From GCA-002727735 sp036159515 (GTDB taxonomy: Bacteria; Bacteroidota; Bacteroidia; Flavobacteriales_D; Parvicellaceae), in contig JAYYEV010000032.1 of assembly GCA_036159515.1 (NCBI GenBank), forward strand, positions 1 to 35,342: DNA of 35,342 bases, given 5' to 3'. The notes under the pieces were generated by a model that saw only the letters and a program-made list of their open reading frames with translations, did no database searches and was not told the origin of the DNA. Shown in pieces: positions 8,366 through 16,390 of the stretch. Each line of letters opens with the position of its first letter. Position 1 is the first letter of the stretch. The translations under genes and the position numbers were made by a program.

Positions 8366-9646
8366 GTGAATTTTGTAGAGGAATTAAAATGGAGAGGCAT
8401 GGTCCATGATATTATGCCAGAGACAGAGAAGTTTTTGAGTGAAAACAAAGTTAGTGGATACATCGGTTTTGATCCTACTTCTGATTCTCTTCATATTGGG
8501 AGTTTAGTTCAAATTATGATCTTAGTTCATTTTCAAAAACATGGTCATACACCTTTTGTTCTAGTTGGGGGTGCTACTGGAATGGTGGGAGATCCGTCTG
8601 GTAAATCTAAAGAACGTAATTTACTTGAAAAAGACGAGCTTTTAAATAACGTAGAGGCTATTCAAAGACAACTAGCTAAGTTTTTAAAATTTGAAAATGT
8701 GCCCAACGCAGCTGTTATAGTTAATAATTTTGATTGGTTTAAGTCATTTAATTTTTTGGATTTCATTAGAGATGTAGGAAAGCATATTTCAGTGAATTAC
8801 ATGATGGCAAAAGAATCTGTGAAGAAAAGATTGGAAACAGGAATTTCTTTTACCGAATTTACTTATCAACTTGTACAAGGTTATGATTTTTATTGGTTGT
8901 ATAAAAATCACCAATGTAAAGTACAAATGGGTGGTTCAGATCAGTGGGGAAATATAGTTACTGGAACAGAACTCATAAGAAGAATGGAAGGTGGATCAGC
9001 TTATGCCATAACATCGCCATTGATTCAAAAAGCAGATGGTTCAAAATTTGGCAAAACGGAAGATGGTAATGTTTGGCTTGATCCAAAAAAAACATCCCCC
9101 TATAAATTTTATCAATATTGGATTAATAGTAGTGATGAAGATGCTAAAAACTACATTAAAATTTTTACTCTAAAATCTAAAGATCAGGTAGAAAAATTGA
9201 TTGAGGAGCATAATGTAAATCCCGGTCTGAGAATATTACAAAAGGAATTAGCTAAATCGCTGACTGAGCTAGTGCATGGTGAGGAAAATTATGTTGCTGC
9301 CGTTGAAGCTTCTTCTATTTTATTCAAAAAAGGAGATGATGCTGTAGAAGCGCTAAGGGCAATAAGTAGTTCTCTGTTTATGGAAATTTTTGATGGTGTA
9401 CCACAAAAAGAAATAGCCAAGTCAAATTTAGAAGGGAAGGTCTCAATAATTGATTTGTTGTCTTCAATTTCAGGTTTTTTAAAATCTAATGGTGAGGCTA
9501 GAAGAGCTATAAATGAAAATTCTATTTCTCTAAATAAGAAGAAAGCATCTATTGATTTAATGGTTGGACTAGAAGATCTTATTGCGAATCAGTATATTTT
9601 GTTACAGAGAGGAAAGAAAAATTACTTTGTACTTAAAGTTAGCTAA
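8366..9646 (+). CDS. tyrS: Tyrosyl-tRNA synthetase
   Basis: A 426-residue class I synthetase that charges tRNA-Tyr. The HIGH-type motif is HIGS at residues 43-46, with FDPTSDSLHIGS and GMVGDPSGK around it. The KMSKS-type loop is KFGKT at 227-231, as in bacterial TyrRS. YQLVQGYDF and GGSDQWGNI line the tyrosine pocket. The last ~65 residues fit an S4 RNA-binding domain. The start is GTG at 8366, which gives the normal family N-terminus. The 3' end overlaps the convergent LuxE-like gene by 8 bases. Confidence 0.96.
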   Translation: MNFVEELKWRGMVHDIMPETEKFLSENKVSGYIGFDPTSDSLHIGSLVQIMILVHFQKHGHTPFVLVGGATGMVGDPSGKSKERNLLEKDELLNNVEAIQRQLAKFLKFENVPNAAVIVNNFDWFKSFNFLDFIRDVGKHISVNYMMAKESVKKRLETGISFTEFTYQLVQGYDFYWLYKNHQCKVQMGGSDQWGNIVTGTELIRRMEGGSAYAITSPLIQKADGSKFGKTEDGNVWLDPKKTSPYKFYQYWINSSDEDAKNYIKIFTLKSKDQVEKLIEEHNVNPGLRILQKELAKSLTELVHGEENYVAAVEASSILFKKGDDAVEALRAISSSLFMEIFDGVPQKEIAKSNLEGKVSIIDLLSSISGFLKSNGEARRAINENSISLNKKKASIDLMVGLEDLIANQYILLQRGKKNYFVLKVS

Positions 9647-10616
9647 AGGTCAGAAGATTACACCCTCTTATTTCAGCTTGATCAAATCTTCCTAGTATAG
9701 ATACGGTTCCATCCTTATGCATTCTGCCTAAATCTTGAGTCTCAATAAATGAACAGCTGTACATATTGGCAAGGTCTATGATGTTTACACCACCTGTCTT
9801 TTCATATTGGCAATACGTAAAAGGATCTTCAAGCTCTCTTGTTAAAAATTTCATCCATGGTGGAGACTTAAATTTTCCATTTTGGGTAGAATATGCTTGA
9901 GAAAGAAGTTCGGTCATACCGTATTCACTGTGTATATTTTCGGTTTCAAAACCTCTTTGCAAGATTTCGTGAAGCTCTTCTCGAATAAGTTCTTTTTTTC
10001 TTCCTTTCATTCCTCCAGTTTCAATGATATTCCAATTTTTTAAACTAGGTAAATCAAAATTTTCAATTAAATCAATAAGCGCATAAGAAACACCTATTAG
10101 AGACACATTTTTATCTTTAAGTTTTAGAATTTTTTGAATAGTTAGGTTAGAGTTGGGCTCTAAATAACCACTTTCTTCATCTGATTCGTTTATGAGTTGG
10201 TCTACCATGTAGATTAGAGAACTATTTCCTTGTTCTTGATATGAAGGTAACAAAGCTAATATGATCTGATTTTTCACATCACCATAAACATTTTGAAATC
10301 CAGTTGTAAACGACTTTTTATAAATGTCTAGGTTATGTACATAATGTTTACTTCTTTCTTGATTTGTAGTTCCGCTACTTAAAAAGGTGGTGGCCTTACT
10401 CAAGTTTTTTGCTATGATTTCATGAGATTTAAAAAACTGAATGGGTAAAAAAGGGATTTCAGAGTAGTGACGAATTTCATCAATTGAAACTTTTCTTGAG
10501 TTAATATACGTATTGTATATAGGAATATTTTCAAATTGATACCGAAAAACTGATAATGCTAGTTCGTTGAACTCATTTTCACTGTTTATTTTAAATATTT
10601 TATCTACAAAATTCAA
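9639..10616 (-). CDS. LuxE/PaaK-like acyl-protein synthetase (acyl transferase)
   Basis: A 325-residue member of the LuxE family within the ANL adenylating superfamily. The nucleotide-binding loop is visible as FLSSGTTNQERSKH, and the later EYGMTELLSQAY matches the ANL 'YGxTE' motif. LuxE proteins activate fatty acids as acyl-AMP in bioluminescent bacteria; here no other lux gene is present, so substrate and role are unknown. Bacteroidota commonly carry such a stand-alone gene. I take the start as TTG 10616. The frame extends to a TTG at 10664, but that overlaps both the opposite lipoprotein gene and a -7 box at 10662. The 3' end overlaps tyrS by 8 bases. Confidence 0.82.
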   Translation of the reverse strand: MNFVDKIFKINSENEFNELALSVFRYQFENIPIYNTYINSRKVSIDEIRHYSEIPFLPIQFFKSHEIIAKNLSKATTFLSSGTTNQERSKHYVHNLDIYKKSFTTGFQNVYGDVKNQIILALLPSYQEQGNSSLIYMVDQLINESDEESGYLEPNSNLTIQKILKLKDKNVSLIGVSYALIDLIENFDLPSLKNWNIIETGGMKGRKKELIREELHEILQRGFETENIHSEYGMTELLSQAYSTQNGKFKSPPWMKFLTRELEDPFTYCQYEKTGGVNIIDLANMYSCSFIETQDLGRMHKDGTVSILGRFDQAEIRGCNLLTFS

Positions 10617-10645
10617 TGAATTCCTAAATAGTTTACTTTTATAGT

Positions 10646-11188
10646 GTGAATAACCTAAAAGCAAAAATAAGCATTGTTTTCCTCATTTTATTGGCATTTT
10701 CTTCTTGTTTGAAGCCAGTTCAATATCCTGACGAGCCTAATGTAGAATTTGTCCAATTTGATATTCAAGGGGATTCAGGTATTATTACCTTTTTCTTTAC
10801 TGATGGAGATGGTGATATTGGATTAAATCCAAATCAAATAGATCCACCTTATGATCCAGGAAGCTTTTATCACTATAATGTATACCTAGAGTATTACGAG
10901 GTAATGGAAGGTCAACGTGTTAAAGGAACTATGGATCCTAATGGAAATAATGCCGCTTTTCAGCAAAATAATAATCTACCTTATGATACTATTCCAAACG
11001 GATTTAGAATCGAAGATATTACCCCTTTTGGACAAAATAAATCTCTTAAAGGTAATATGCAGCTGGTATTAAGTCCGTTTTACAATTTCAATTCAAATCA
11101 TAATGATAGTATTTGCTTTTCTATTCTGTTAATTGATAGAAATCTAAATCATAGTAATTTGGTGTATACACCTGTTATCAAGAGATAA
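10646..11188 (+). CDS. Lipoprotein of unknown function with a DGDGD motif
   Basis: A 180-residue lipoprotein, start GTG at 10646. The signal peptide ends in the lipobox LAFSSC with Cys21 as the lipidated residue. After it, FFFTDGDGDIGLNPNQ holds an Asp-rich loop that could bind calcium. I do not recognise a named family beyond Bacteroidota lipoproteins with this DGDGDIG signature. It lies 9 bases upstream of the GWxTD gene and probably forms an operon with it and rlmB. A role in the outer-membrane or surface lipoprotein layer is inferred. Confidence 0.75.
   Translation: MNNLKAKISIVFLILLAFSSCLKPVQYPDEPNVEFVQFDIQGDSGIITFFFTDGDGDIGLNPNQIDPPYDPGSFYHYNVYLEYYEVMEGQRVKGTMDPNGNNAAFQQNNNLPYDTIPNGFRIEDITPFGQNKSLKGNMQLVLSPFYNFNSNHNDSICFSILLIDRNLNHSNLVYTPVIKR
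10662..10669 (-). promoter_or_regulatory. Candidate -7 promoter element for the LuxE-like gene
   Basis: TATTTTTG on the minus strand matches TAnnTTTG exactly, about 45 bases before the TTG start at 10616 and inside the opposite lipoprotein gene. No TTG -33 element at 17-23 bases was found. Confidence 0.3.
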
Positions 11189-11197
11189 TATCTCCTT

Positions 11198-12493
11198 ATG
11201 AGGAAATTTCTTAGTAAAATTCTATCTGTTTTTTTGTGCTGTATGGGTTGCGTTACCATTGAAAATACAAGTTATGATTTAGATACGAAAATGGCAGTGT
11301 CCATGAAGCCTGAGTTCTCTATTTTTCATCATAATGATTTGCAATCAAAAATTTATATTAAGATAAAAACAGCAGATTTATTGTATACACGAAACGATAG
11401 AACAAAACCCTTTAACGCAAATCTAAAACTCTCCTATAATTTATATACAGAAAATGGTAAAACATGGATAGATTCAGGATCCATTTTATGGAAGGATTTT
11501 TACACGATCAATAAAAAGGAATTTATTGATACCGTTATTCCATTTAATCTAAGTGTAAATAAGTTGGCTAAGTTAAAACTATCCATTACTGATTTAAATC
11601 GATTTAGAACCTATGAAAGATTAGTGGACGTAAATAAAAAAGATGTTTATCACAGACAGTTCTATTTATTAAGGGATACAAATAATCAAGTTTTATTAAA
11701 TAACTATTACACGGGTTCAAAGCACATTAGAATGACCAATAATTACTTAACGAATCAAAGTGTTTATGTGAATTATAATGAAATCAATTTTCCTGTTGCT
11801 TTACCACCATTTAGTAAGGCTAGGAGACAATCTTTTCCAAAAGCTACAGGCCAGTATAAGCGTATTGATTTTAATAAAAATACAGAACTTGTACTACCAG
11901 AGGATGGTTTTGTATATTTTCAAATAGATACGTTGACAAATCAAGGTTTCTCTTTATTTAACTTCAACCCCTACTTTCCTTACTTAAAGGACCCAGCACA
12001 GTTAATAGCTCCTTTACGTTTTTTATGTACGAAAGAAGAATACAAAAAAATAACAAATGGATCTGATCCAAAAAACACGGTTGATCAGTTTTGGCTTTCC
12101 AAAACTTCATCTATGGAGAGGGCTAGAAATCTCATCAAGACATATTATTCAAGAGTAGAAAAAGCTAACGAAATGTTTACTTCACATCTCGAAGGATGGA
12201 AAACAGATAGAGGCATGATTAGTATTATTTTTGGCCCCCCCAGTTATATTAGAAAAACAAAAAGTGCAGAAATATGGTATTACGGTCAACAAAGTAATTC
12301 AAATCTAAATGCATATAACTCTTTAAATGATCCTATGAGAATTCAATCATCCGGATTAAAATTTACTTTTGATAAAGTGTCAAACCCCTTTTCAATGAAT
12401 GATTACGAATTAGATAGAAATTACTCTTACAAATCATCTTGGTATAGAGCTGTCGAATCATGGAGAAAAGGTAAAGTATACATTGTTCAATGA
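11198..12493 (+). CDS. GWxTD domain-containing protein
   Basis: A 431-residue secreted protein of the Bacteroidota GWxTD family. The signature GWKTDRGMISIIFGPPSY is at about residues 333-350 and gives the family its name; FWLSKTSSMERARNLIKTYY just before it is also typical of the domain. The N-terminus is a signal sequence ending near CMGC; lipidation is possible, but the lipobox is poor. The function of the family is not established. The TGA stop overlaps the rlmB ATG in an ATGA arrangement, so the two are translationally coupled. Confidence 0.9.
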   Translation: MRKFLSKILSVFLCCMGCVTIENTSYDLDTKMAVSMKPEFSIFHHNDLQSKIYIKIKTADLLYTRNDRTKPFNANLKLSYNLYTENGKTWIDSGSILWKDFYTINKKEFIDTVIPFNLSVNKLAKLKLSITDLNRFRTYERLVDVNKKDVYHRQFYLLRDTNNQVLLNNYYTGSKHIRMTNNYLTNQSVYVNYNEINFPVALPPFSKARRQSFPKATGQYKRIDFNKNTELVLPEDGFVYFQIDTLTNQGFSLFNFNPYFPYLKDPAQLIAPLRFLCTKEEYKKITNGSDPKNTVDQFWLSKTSSMERARNLIKTYYSRVEKANEMFTSHLEGWKTDRGMISIIFGPPSYIRKTKSAEIWYYGQQSNSNLNAYNSLNDPMRIQSSGLKFTFDKVSNPFSMNDYELDRNYSYKSSWYRAVESWRKGKVYIVQ

Positions 12494-13233
12494 AAAAAGA
12501 AATGACAAAAGACTTCATATACGGTATAAGATCTGTTTTAGAAGCTATATCAGAGGGAAAAACCATTAATAAAGTCCTTGTCCAGCAAGGTGCAAAAGGG
12601 GATCTATTTGGAGAATTAATGGACACCCTTAAAAGTGAAAAAATAGTATTTCAACGTGTTCCGATACAAAAACTGAATCACATGGTGAAGAAAAATCACC
12701 AGGGTGTTATAGCGATGATTTCCCCACTTCCTTATTATGAGCTAGATCATATAATTCAGCAAATTTATGAGGATGGAAAAGACCCTTTTGTTTTAATGTT
12801 AGATCGTGTGAAAGACGTTAGAAATTTTGGAGCCATTTGTCGAACAGCTGAATGTTTTGGGGTTAATGCAATAGTAATTCCATCAAAGGAGTCGGCTTTA
12901 ATTACTAACGATGCCATAAAAACATCTGCAGGTGCATTGTATAAAATTCCAGTTTGTAAAGTCCATAATTTACAATGGGCCTCTGAATTTCTTCAGAGTT
13001 CAGGACTTCATATTTTTTCTATATCAGAAAAGGGTCAGAAGTCGATATATGAATATAAATTCAGTGGGCCTAAAGCTTTAATAATGGGTAGTGAAGAAGA
13101 TGGTATTAGTAAAAATTTACTTCATCTATCAAATGAAGTATATAGTGTACCTATGAAAGGAACGATTGATTCTTTAAATGTTTCTGTTGCTACAGCCATT
13201 GCATTGTACGAAATGGGAAGAATAGTTAAATAA
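12490..13233 (+). CDS. rlmB: 23S rRNA 2'-O-ribose methyltransferase, RlmB/SpoU family
   Basis: A 247-residue SPOUT methyltransferase with an N-terminal substrate-binding domain (FIYGIRSVLEAI, VPIQKLNHMVKKNHQGV) and a C-terminal knotted domain. The three SpoU motifs are NFGAICRTAECFG, MGSEEDGIS and DSLNVSVATAIALYE. RlmB methylates G2251 (E. coli numbering) in 23S rRNA. The match to RlmB rather than another TrmH-like enzyme rests on the IYGI..V.EAI start. The start overlaps the GWxTD stop by 4 bases and the end overlaps aroA on the other strand by 8 bases. Confidence 0.93.
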   Translation: MKKEMTKDFIYGIRSVLEAISEGKTINKVLVQQGAKGDLFGELMDTLKSEKIVFQRVPIQKLNHMVKKNHQGVIAMISPLPYYELDHIIQQIYEDGKDPFVLMLDRVKDVRNFGAICRTAECFGVNAIVIPSKESALITNDAIKTSAGALYKIPVCKVHNLQWASEFLQSSGLHIFSISEKGQKSIYEYKFSGPKALIMGSEEDGISKNLLHLSNEVYSVPMKGTIDSLNVSVATAIALYEMGRIVK

Positions 13234-14455
13234 CTACATAGAAACCCAATTTTTTTAAGTCTTCCCAAAATAAAGGATAGGATTTATTAACCACCTCGCT
13301 GTTTTTAAAGTAAATGGCACTTTCTGTTTTAATAGATAAAGGAGCAATACTCATGGCGATGCGATGATCATTGTGATCATCGACTACCTCCCCATTATAT
13401 CTTATGAGCTGGTTTTTGGGTACATAGATAGAATGATCATTAATTTCACATTCTAGATTAAATTTTAAAAGTTCTTTTTTAATGGTTTCCAATCGATCAG
13501 ATTCTTTGCTTTTTAAGCTATCAAGTCCGGATAAATATACTTCAACTCCTAGACCTGCACATGAAACAACATAGGGTAGAGCAAGATCTGGAAAATCACT
13601 AAGATTGAATTCTACTTTTGAACTTGCTTGATTATTTTTTTCTATCGTAATTCCCTTTTTATGAAAAAAAGTTTGAACCCCTAGATGACTGTACAATTCG
13701 CACACATAGGAATCCCCTTGAACAGAATCTGGATATAAGTGCGGTATTTCAATTTTTGATATATTGGAAAGTGATGCTAAACTATATATAAAAGAAGCAC
13801 TACTCCAATCGTTTTCAGCAGCTATATTTCTAGTAGAATAGGACTGATGTTTGATTTGAATAGTGTTTTTGTCCCATATGAATTCAATGCCCATTTCCTG
13901 CATAAGATGGAGTGTCATTTTAATATAGGGTGTAGACAAAATGGGCTCTATGATATGCAGCGTTAAACCATTTTTAAATTTGGGGGCTATAAGTAGTAAT
14001 GCAGATATAAATTGACTACTTATGTTTCCAGGAATGGTTAATTCTCCTCCTTCAATGCTTTCATTTCCAAGAATTTCAATTGGTGGGAAACCCTCATTTT
14101 TTAGATATCGTATTTCAATACCTAATTTACGTATGCAGTCTACTAATGGTTTAATGGGTCTCTGATGCATTCTCTCACTGCCAAATACACGAAACGTTCC
14201 TTTAATTGTAGATAAATACGCTGTTAAAAATCGTAATGTGGTTCCAGCATGATGACAATTAATTTCTTTTGGTAGCGTAGTATTTGATAAGATTTGATTT
14301 AGAATTTGGGTATCATCTGACTCTGATAAATTGAGTAAATTGAATGGGTCGTTTGAAATGGCTTTAATCATTAACAACCTATTACTTATGCTTTTTGAGG
14401 CAGATAATTGTACGTGACCTTCTAATCGGCTAGATAAAGCTTTGATTTCAACCAT
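13226..14455 (-). CDS. aroA: 3-phosphoshikimate 1-carboxyvinyltransferase (EPSP synthase)
   Basis: A 409-residue shikimate-pathway enzyme joining shikimate 3-phosphate and PEP. LSASKSISNRLLM near the N-terminus carries the conserved Lys and Arg of the active site. HAGTTLRFL corresponds to the family's 'N.GTt.R.L' segment, SSQFISALLL is the S3P-binding region, and DDHNDHRIAMS is the C-terminal active-site motif. The length is slightly short of the ~427-residue classical enzyme. Its start overlaps the end of aroB by 8 bases, so the two are probably coupled. Confidence 0.94.
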   Translation of the reverse strand: MVEIKALSSRLEGHVQLSASKSISNRLLMIKAISNDPFNLLNLSESDDTQILNQILSNTTLPKEINCHHAGTTLRFLTAYLSTIKGTFRVFGSERMHQRPIKPLVDCIRKLGIEIRYLKNEGFPPIEILGNESIEGGELTIPGNISSQFISALLLIAPKFKNGLTLHIIEPILSTPYIKMTLHLMQEMGIEFIWDKNTIQIKHQSYSTRNIAAENDWSSASFIYSLASLSNISKIEIPHLYPDSVQGDSYVCELYSHLGVQTFFHKKGITIEKNNQASSKVEFNLSDFPDLALPYVVSCAGLGVEVYLSGLDSLKSKESDRLETIKKELLKFNLECEINDHSIYVPKNQLIRYNGEVVDDHNDHRIAMSIAPLSIKTESAIYFKNSEVVNKSYPLFWEDLKKLGFYVVI

Positions 14456-15485
14456 TTACTTTAAATTCCTTAAGTATGGATTCCACTTCATTTTTATGTA
14501 TTTCTACATCTACTGTAACCTCACTTATTTTTTTAGGAAGAGAGAAATTAATGAGAGAATGATTGTTTTTTTTATCATGTGCCATGAATTCAATTATTGA
14601 TTTTTCATTCATGTTAAAATTTAGATGTGGTTTAAAAAATTGATCTAATCTCTGTTTAATTTCCATGAAAGTATCTTGAGAACAAAGGTTGAGTTGGTAT
14701 GAAATATAAGACTCTACAATCATCCCATATGCCACTGCAAAACCGTGCAAAGTGGGTTTTTCACTGAGTAAGAGTGCTGATTCAACTGCATGTCCAATCG
14801 TGTGTCCAAAATTCAATTTTTTTCTTTCTCCTTCTTCCATGGGATCGGCTTTAACAACTTTTAATTTTAAATTAGAAGAACGAGGAATTAGGTATTCATA
14901 ATCTAAAGAATCTACAGTCTGATTGGCAAGGTGTCCCCATAGTTGATAATCACCGATAATGGCATGCTTAAAGACTTCTGCCATCCCGGAAATTATTTCT
15001 TTTTGGTTTAAAGTACGTAGAAATTGATAGTCACAAAAAATAGTTTTTGGATGATTAAATGTACCAATGTTATTTTTTAGGTTTTTCAAATTTATTCCCG
15101 TTTTTCCTCCTATAGATGCATCTACCATGGCCAACAAAGAAGTAGGTATAAGATGGAACGGAATGCCTCTTTTAAAAGTAGAAGTGGCAAAAGCAGCTAA
15201 ATCACAAATGACTCCACCGCCAATTATGTACACTTCATCATTTCTGGTTGCCAGGTTTTGATTTAGGAAATTCCAAATTAGATCAACTTGCTTGAAATTC
15301 TTATTGTGCTCACCGGCTTTAAGATTAAGAACAAAAGCATCTTTAAATGTAGATGCTTGAATATGTGGTAGCCACTTTTGTATATTTTCATCCATGAGTA
15401 TATACACTTTTTTACTGGAGTTTAAATCATCAATTTTTGATGCATATTTATTGATGTCTCCAAAATGTATTTCAGGAAATGGCAT
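14448..15485 (-). CDS. aroB: 3-dehydroquinate synthase
   Basis: A 345-residue NAD- and metal-dependent enzyme making 3-dehydroquinate from DAHP. The NAD-binding stretch IIGGGVICDLAAFATSTFKR and the loop PTSLLAMVDASIGGKTGIN are diagnostic. Metal ligands are expected in SGMAEVFKHA (Glu), FGHTIGHAVES (His) and LHGFAVAYGM (His). The start at ATG 15485 is two bases after the crotonase stop. The gene order crotonase-aroB-aroA places two consecutive shikimate genes, but not adjacent pathway steps, in one operon. Confidence 0.95.
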   Translation of the reverse strand: MPFPEIHFGDINKYASKIDDLNSSKKVYILMDENIQKWLPHIQASTFKDAFVLNLKAGEHNKNFKQVDLIWNFLNQNLATRNDEVYIIGGGVICDLAAFATSTFKRGIPFHLIPTSLLAMVDASIGGKTGINLKNLKNNIGTFNHPKTIFCDYQFLRTLNQKEIISGMAEVFKHAIIGDYQLWGHLANQTVDSLDYEYLIPRSSNLKLKVVKADPMEEGERKKLNFGHTIGHAVESALLLSEKPTLHGFAVAYGMIVESYISYQLNLCSQDTFMEIKQRLDQFFKPHLNFNMNEKSIIEFMAHDKKNNHSLINFSLPKKISEVTVDVEIHKNEVESILKEFKVNG

Positions 15486-15487
15486 GA

Positions 15488-16255
15488 TTAGGCTCCTTTG
15501 ATTTTTTTAATGGCATCTTTAGAGTAGGATGATAAAATGAGTTCACCAGAAATTTTTGCTCTTTTTGCTAATAAATCATCCCAATTTTCGGTTCCCTCCC
15601 AAAAGATTTTTTTTAATTCTTTTGTGGCACTTTCGTGTGACAAGGCTAATTTTTCACATAAATTGAAGACTGCTTCATCCATTTCTTCCGCAGTATCGTA
15701 AATAGATGCATACAGTCCTTTTTCTTTTGCCCATTCTGCACTGTACCAAGTTGTGGCGTCAATCGCTAGCGTATTCATAGCTGATAATCCCACTTTTCTT
15801 TCCACAGCTGGTCCTACTACGAAAGGCCCTATTCCTATAGCAAGTTCACTTAGCTTGACAGCAGCATATTTAGTAGCAAAACAATAATCTACAGCGCTTG
15901 CCATACCTACACCACCACCAACTGCCTTACCTTGAACTCTTCCAACAATGAGTTTTGGACATTTTCTTGCTGCGTTTATCACTTTCGCAAATCCTGAGAA
16001 AAAGGCGATGCCCTCTTCTAAATTTTTAATAGATTGTAGTTCATCAAAACTTGCTCCTGCACAAAAAGTCCTATCGCCACCTGATTGAAGTTTGATCACT
16101 TTAGTCTTATTATCCTTTCCTGCATATTCAATGGATTGGGCTAGCTTGTTCAGTAAAATTGAAGGTAAAGAATTACTTTGTGGATGAAAAAAAGTGATTG
16201 TAGAAATTCCAATTTCATCGGTTTCTATATGGACGTAGCCGTTTTCTTCAGACAT
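15488..16255 (-). CDS. Enoyl-CoA hydratase/isomerase (crotonase) family protein
   Basis: A 255-residue crotonase. The oxyanion-hole strand FCAGASFDEL at 64-73 and the GKAVGGGVGMA helix start at 109-119 are clear. Of the two catalytic Glu of rat enoyl-CoA hydratase (Glu144, Glu164), the second aligns with Glu137 in LSELAIG, but the first falls on Gly117. This pattern fits an isomerase or specialised lyase better than a classical hydratase. Exact substrate unknown. It heads the aroB-aroA operon with a two-base gap, an odd partner for shikimate genes. Confidence 0.87.
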   Translation of the reverse strand: MSEENGYVHIETDEIGISTITFFHPQSNSLPSILLNKLAQSIEYAGKDNKTKVIKLQSGGDRTFCAGASFDELQSIKNLEEGIAFFSGFAKVINAARKCPKLIVGRVQGKAVGGGVGMASAVDYCFATKYAAVKLSELAIGIGPFVVGPAVERKVGLSAMNTLAIDATTWYSAEWAKEKGLYASIYDTAEEMDEAVFNLCEKLALSHESATKELKKIFWEGTENWDDLLAKRAKISGELILSSYSKDAIKKIKGA

Positions 16256-16341
16256 AGTGTAATTTTAGAGCTAAGATAAAAACTACATTTATTTCCTTAT
16301 CATTTATGGAATGATAAAAATCTATTTAATGTAAATTGACG

Positions 16342-16349
16342 TATATTTA
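16342..16349 (+). promoter_or_regulatory. Weak candidate -7 element upstream of the barrel/SPOR gene
   Basis: TATATTTA differs from TAnnTTTG only in the last base. It lies 41 bases before the ATG at 16391, within the 135-base divergent gap shared with the crotonase gene. I saw no clear minus-strand promoter in that gap. Confidence 0.25.
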
Positions 16350-16357
16350 GAAACTAT

Positions 16358-16390
16358 ATGAAAAGAATGCCGTATAAAGCTTCCCTGTAG
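16358..16390 (+). CDS. Possible 10-codon leader peptide abutting the barrel/SPOR gene
   Basis: ATG at 16358 opens a ten-residue frame (MKRMPYKASL) ending in TAG at 16388-16390, immediately followed by the ATG of the main gene in the same frame. It may be a translated leader that hands ribosomes to the next start, or chance. There is no hairpin or run of regulatory codons to support attenuation. Confidence 0.15.
   Translation: MKRMPYKASL

Noticed and set aside
9639..10616. Part of a bioluminescence operon
   Set aside because: No luxA, luxB, luxC or luxD homologue is in the window.
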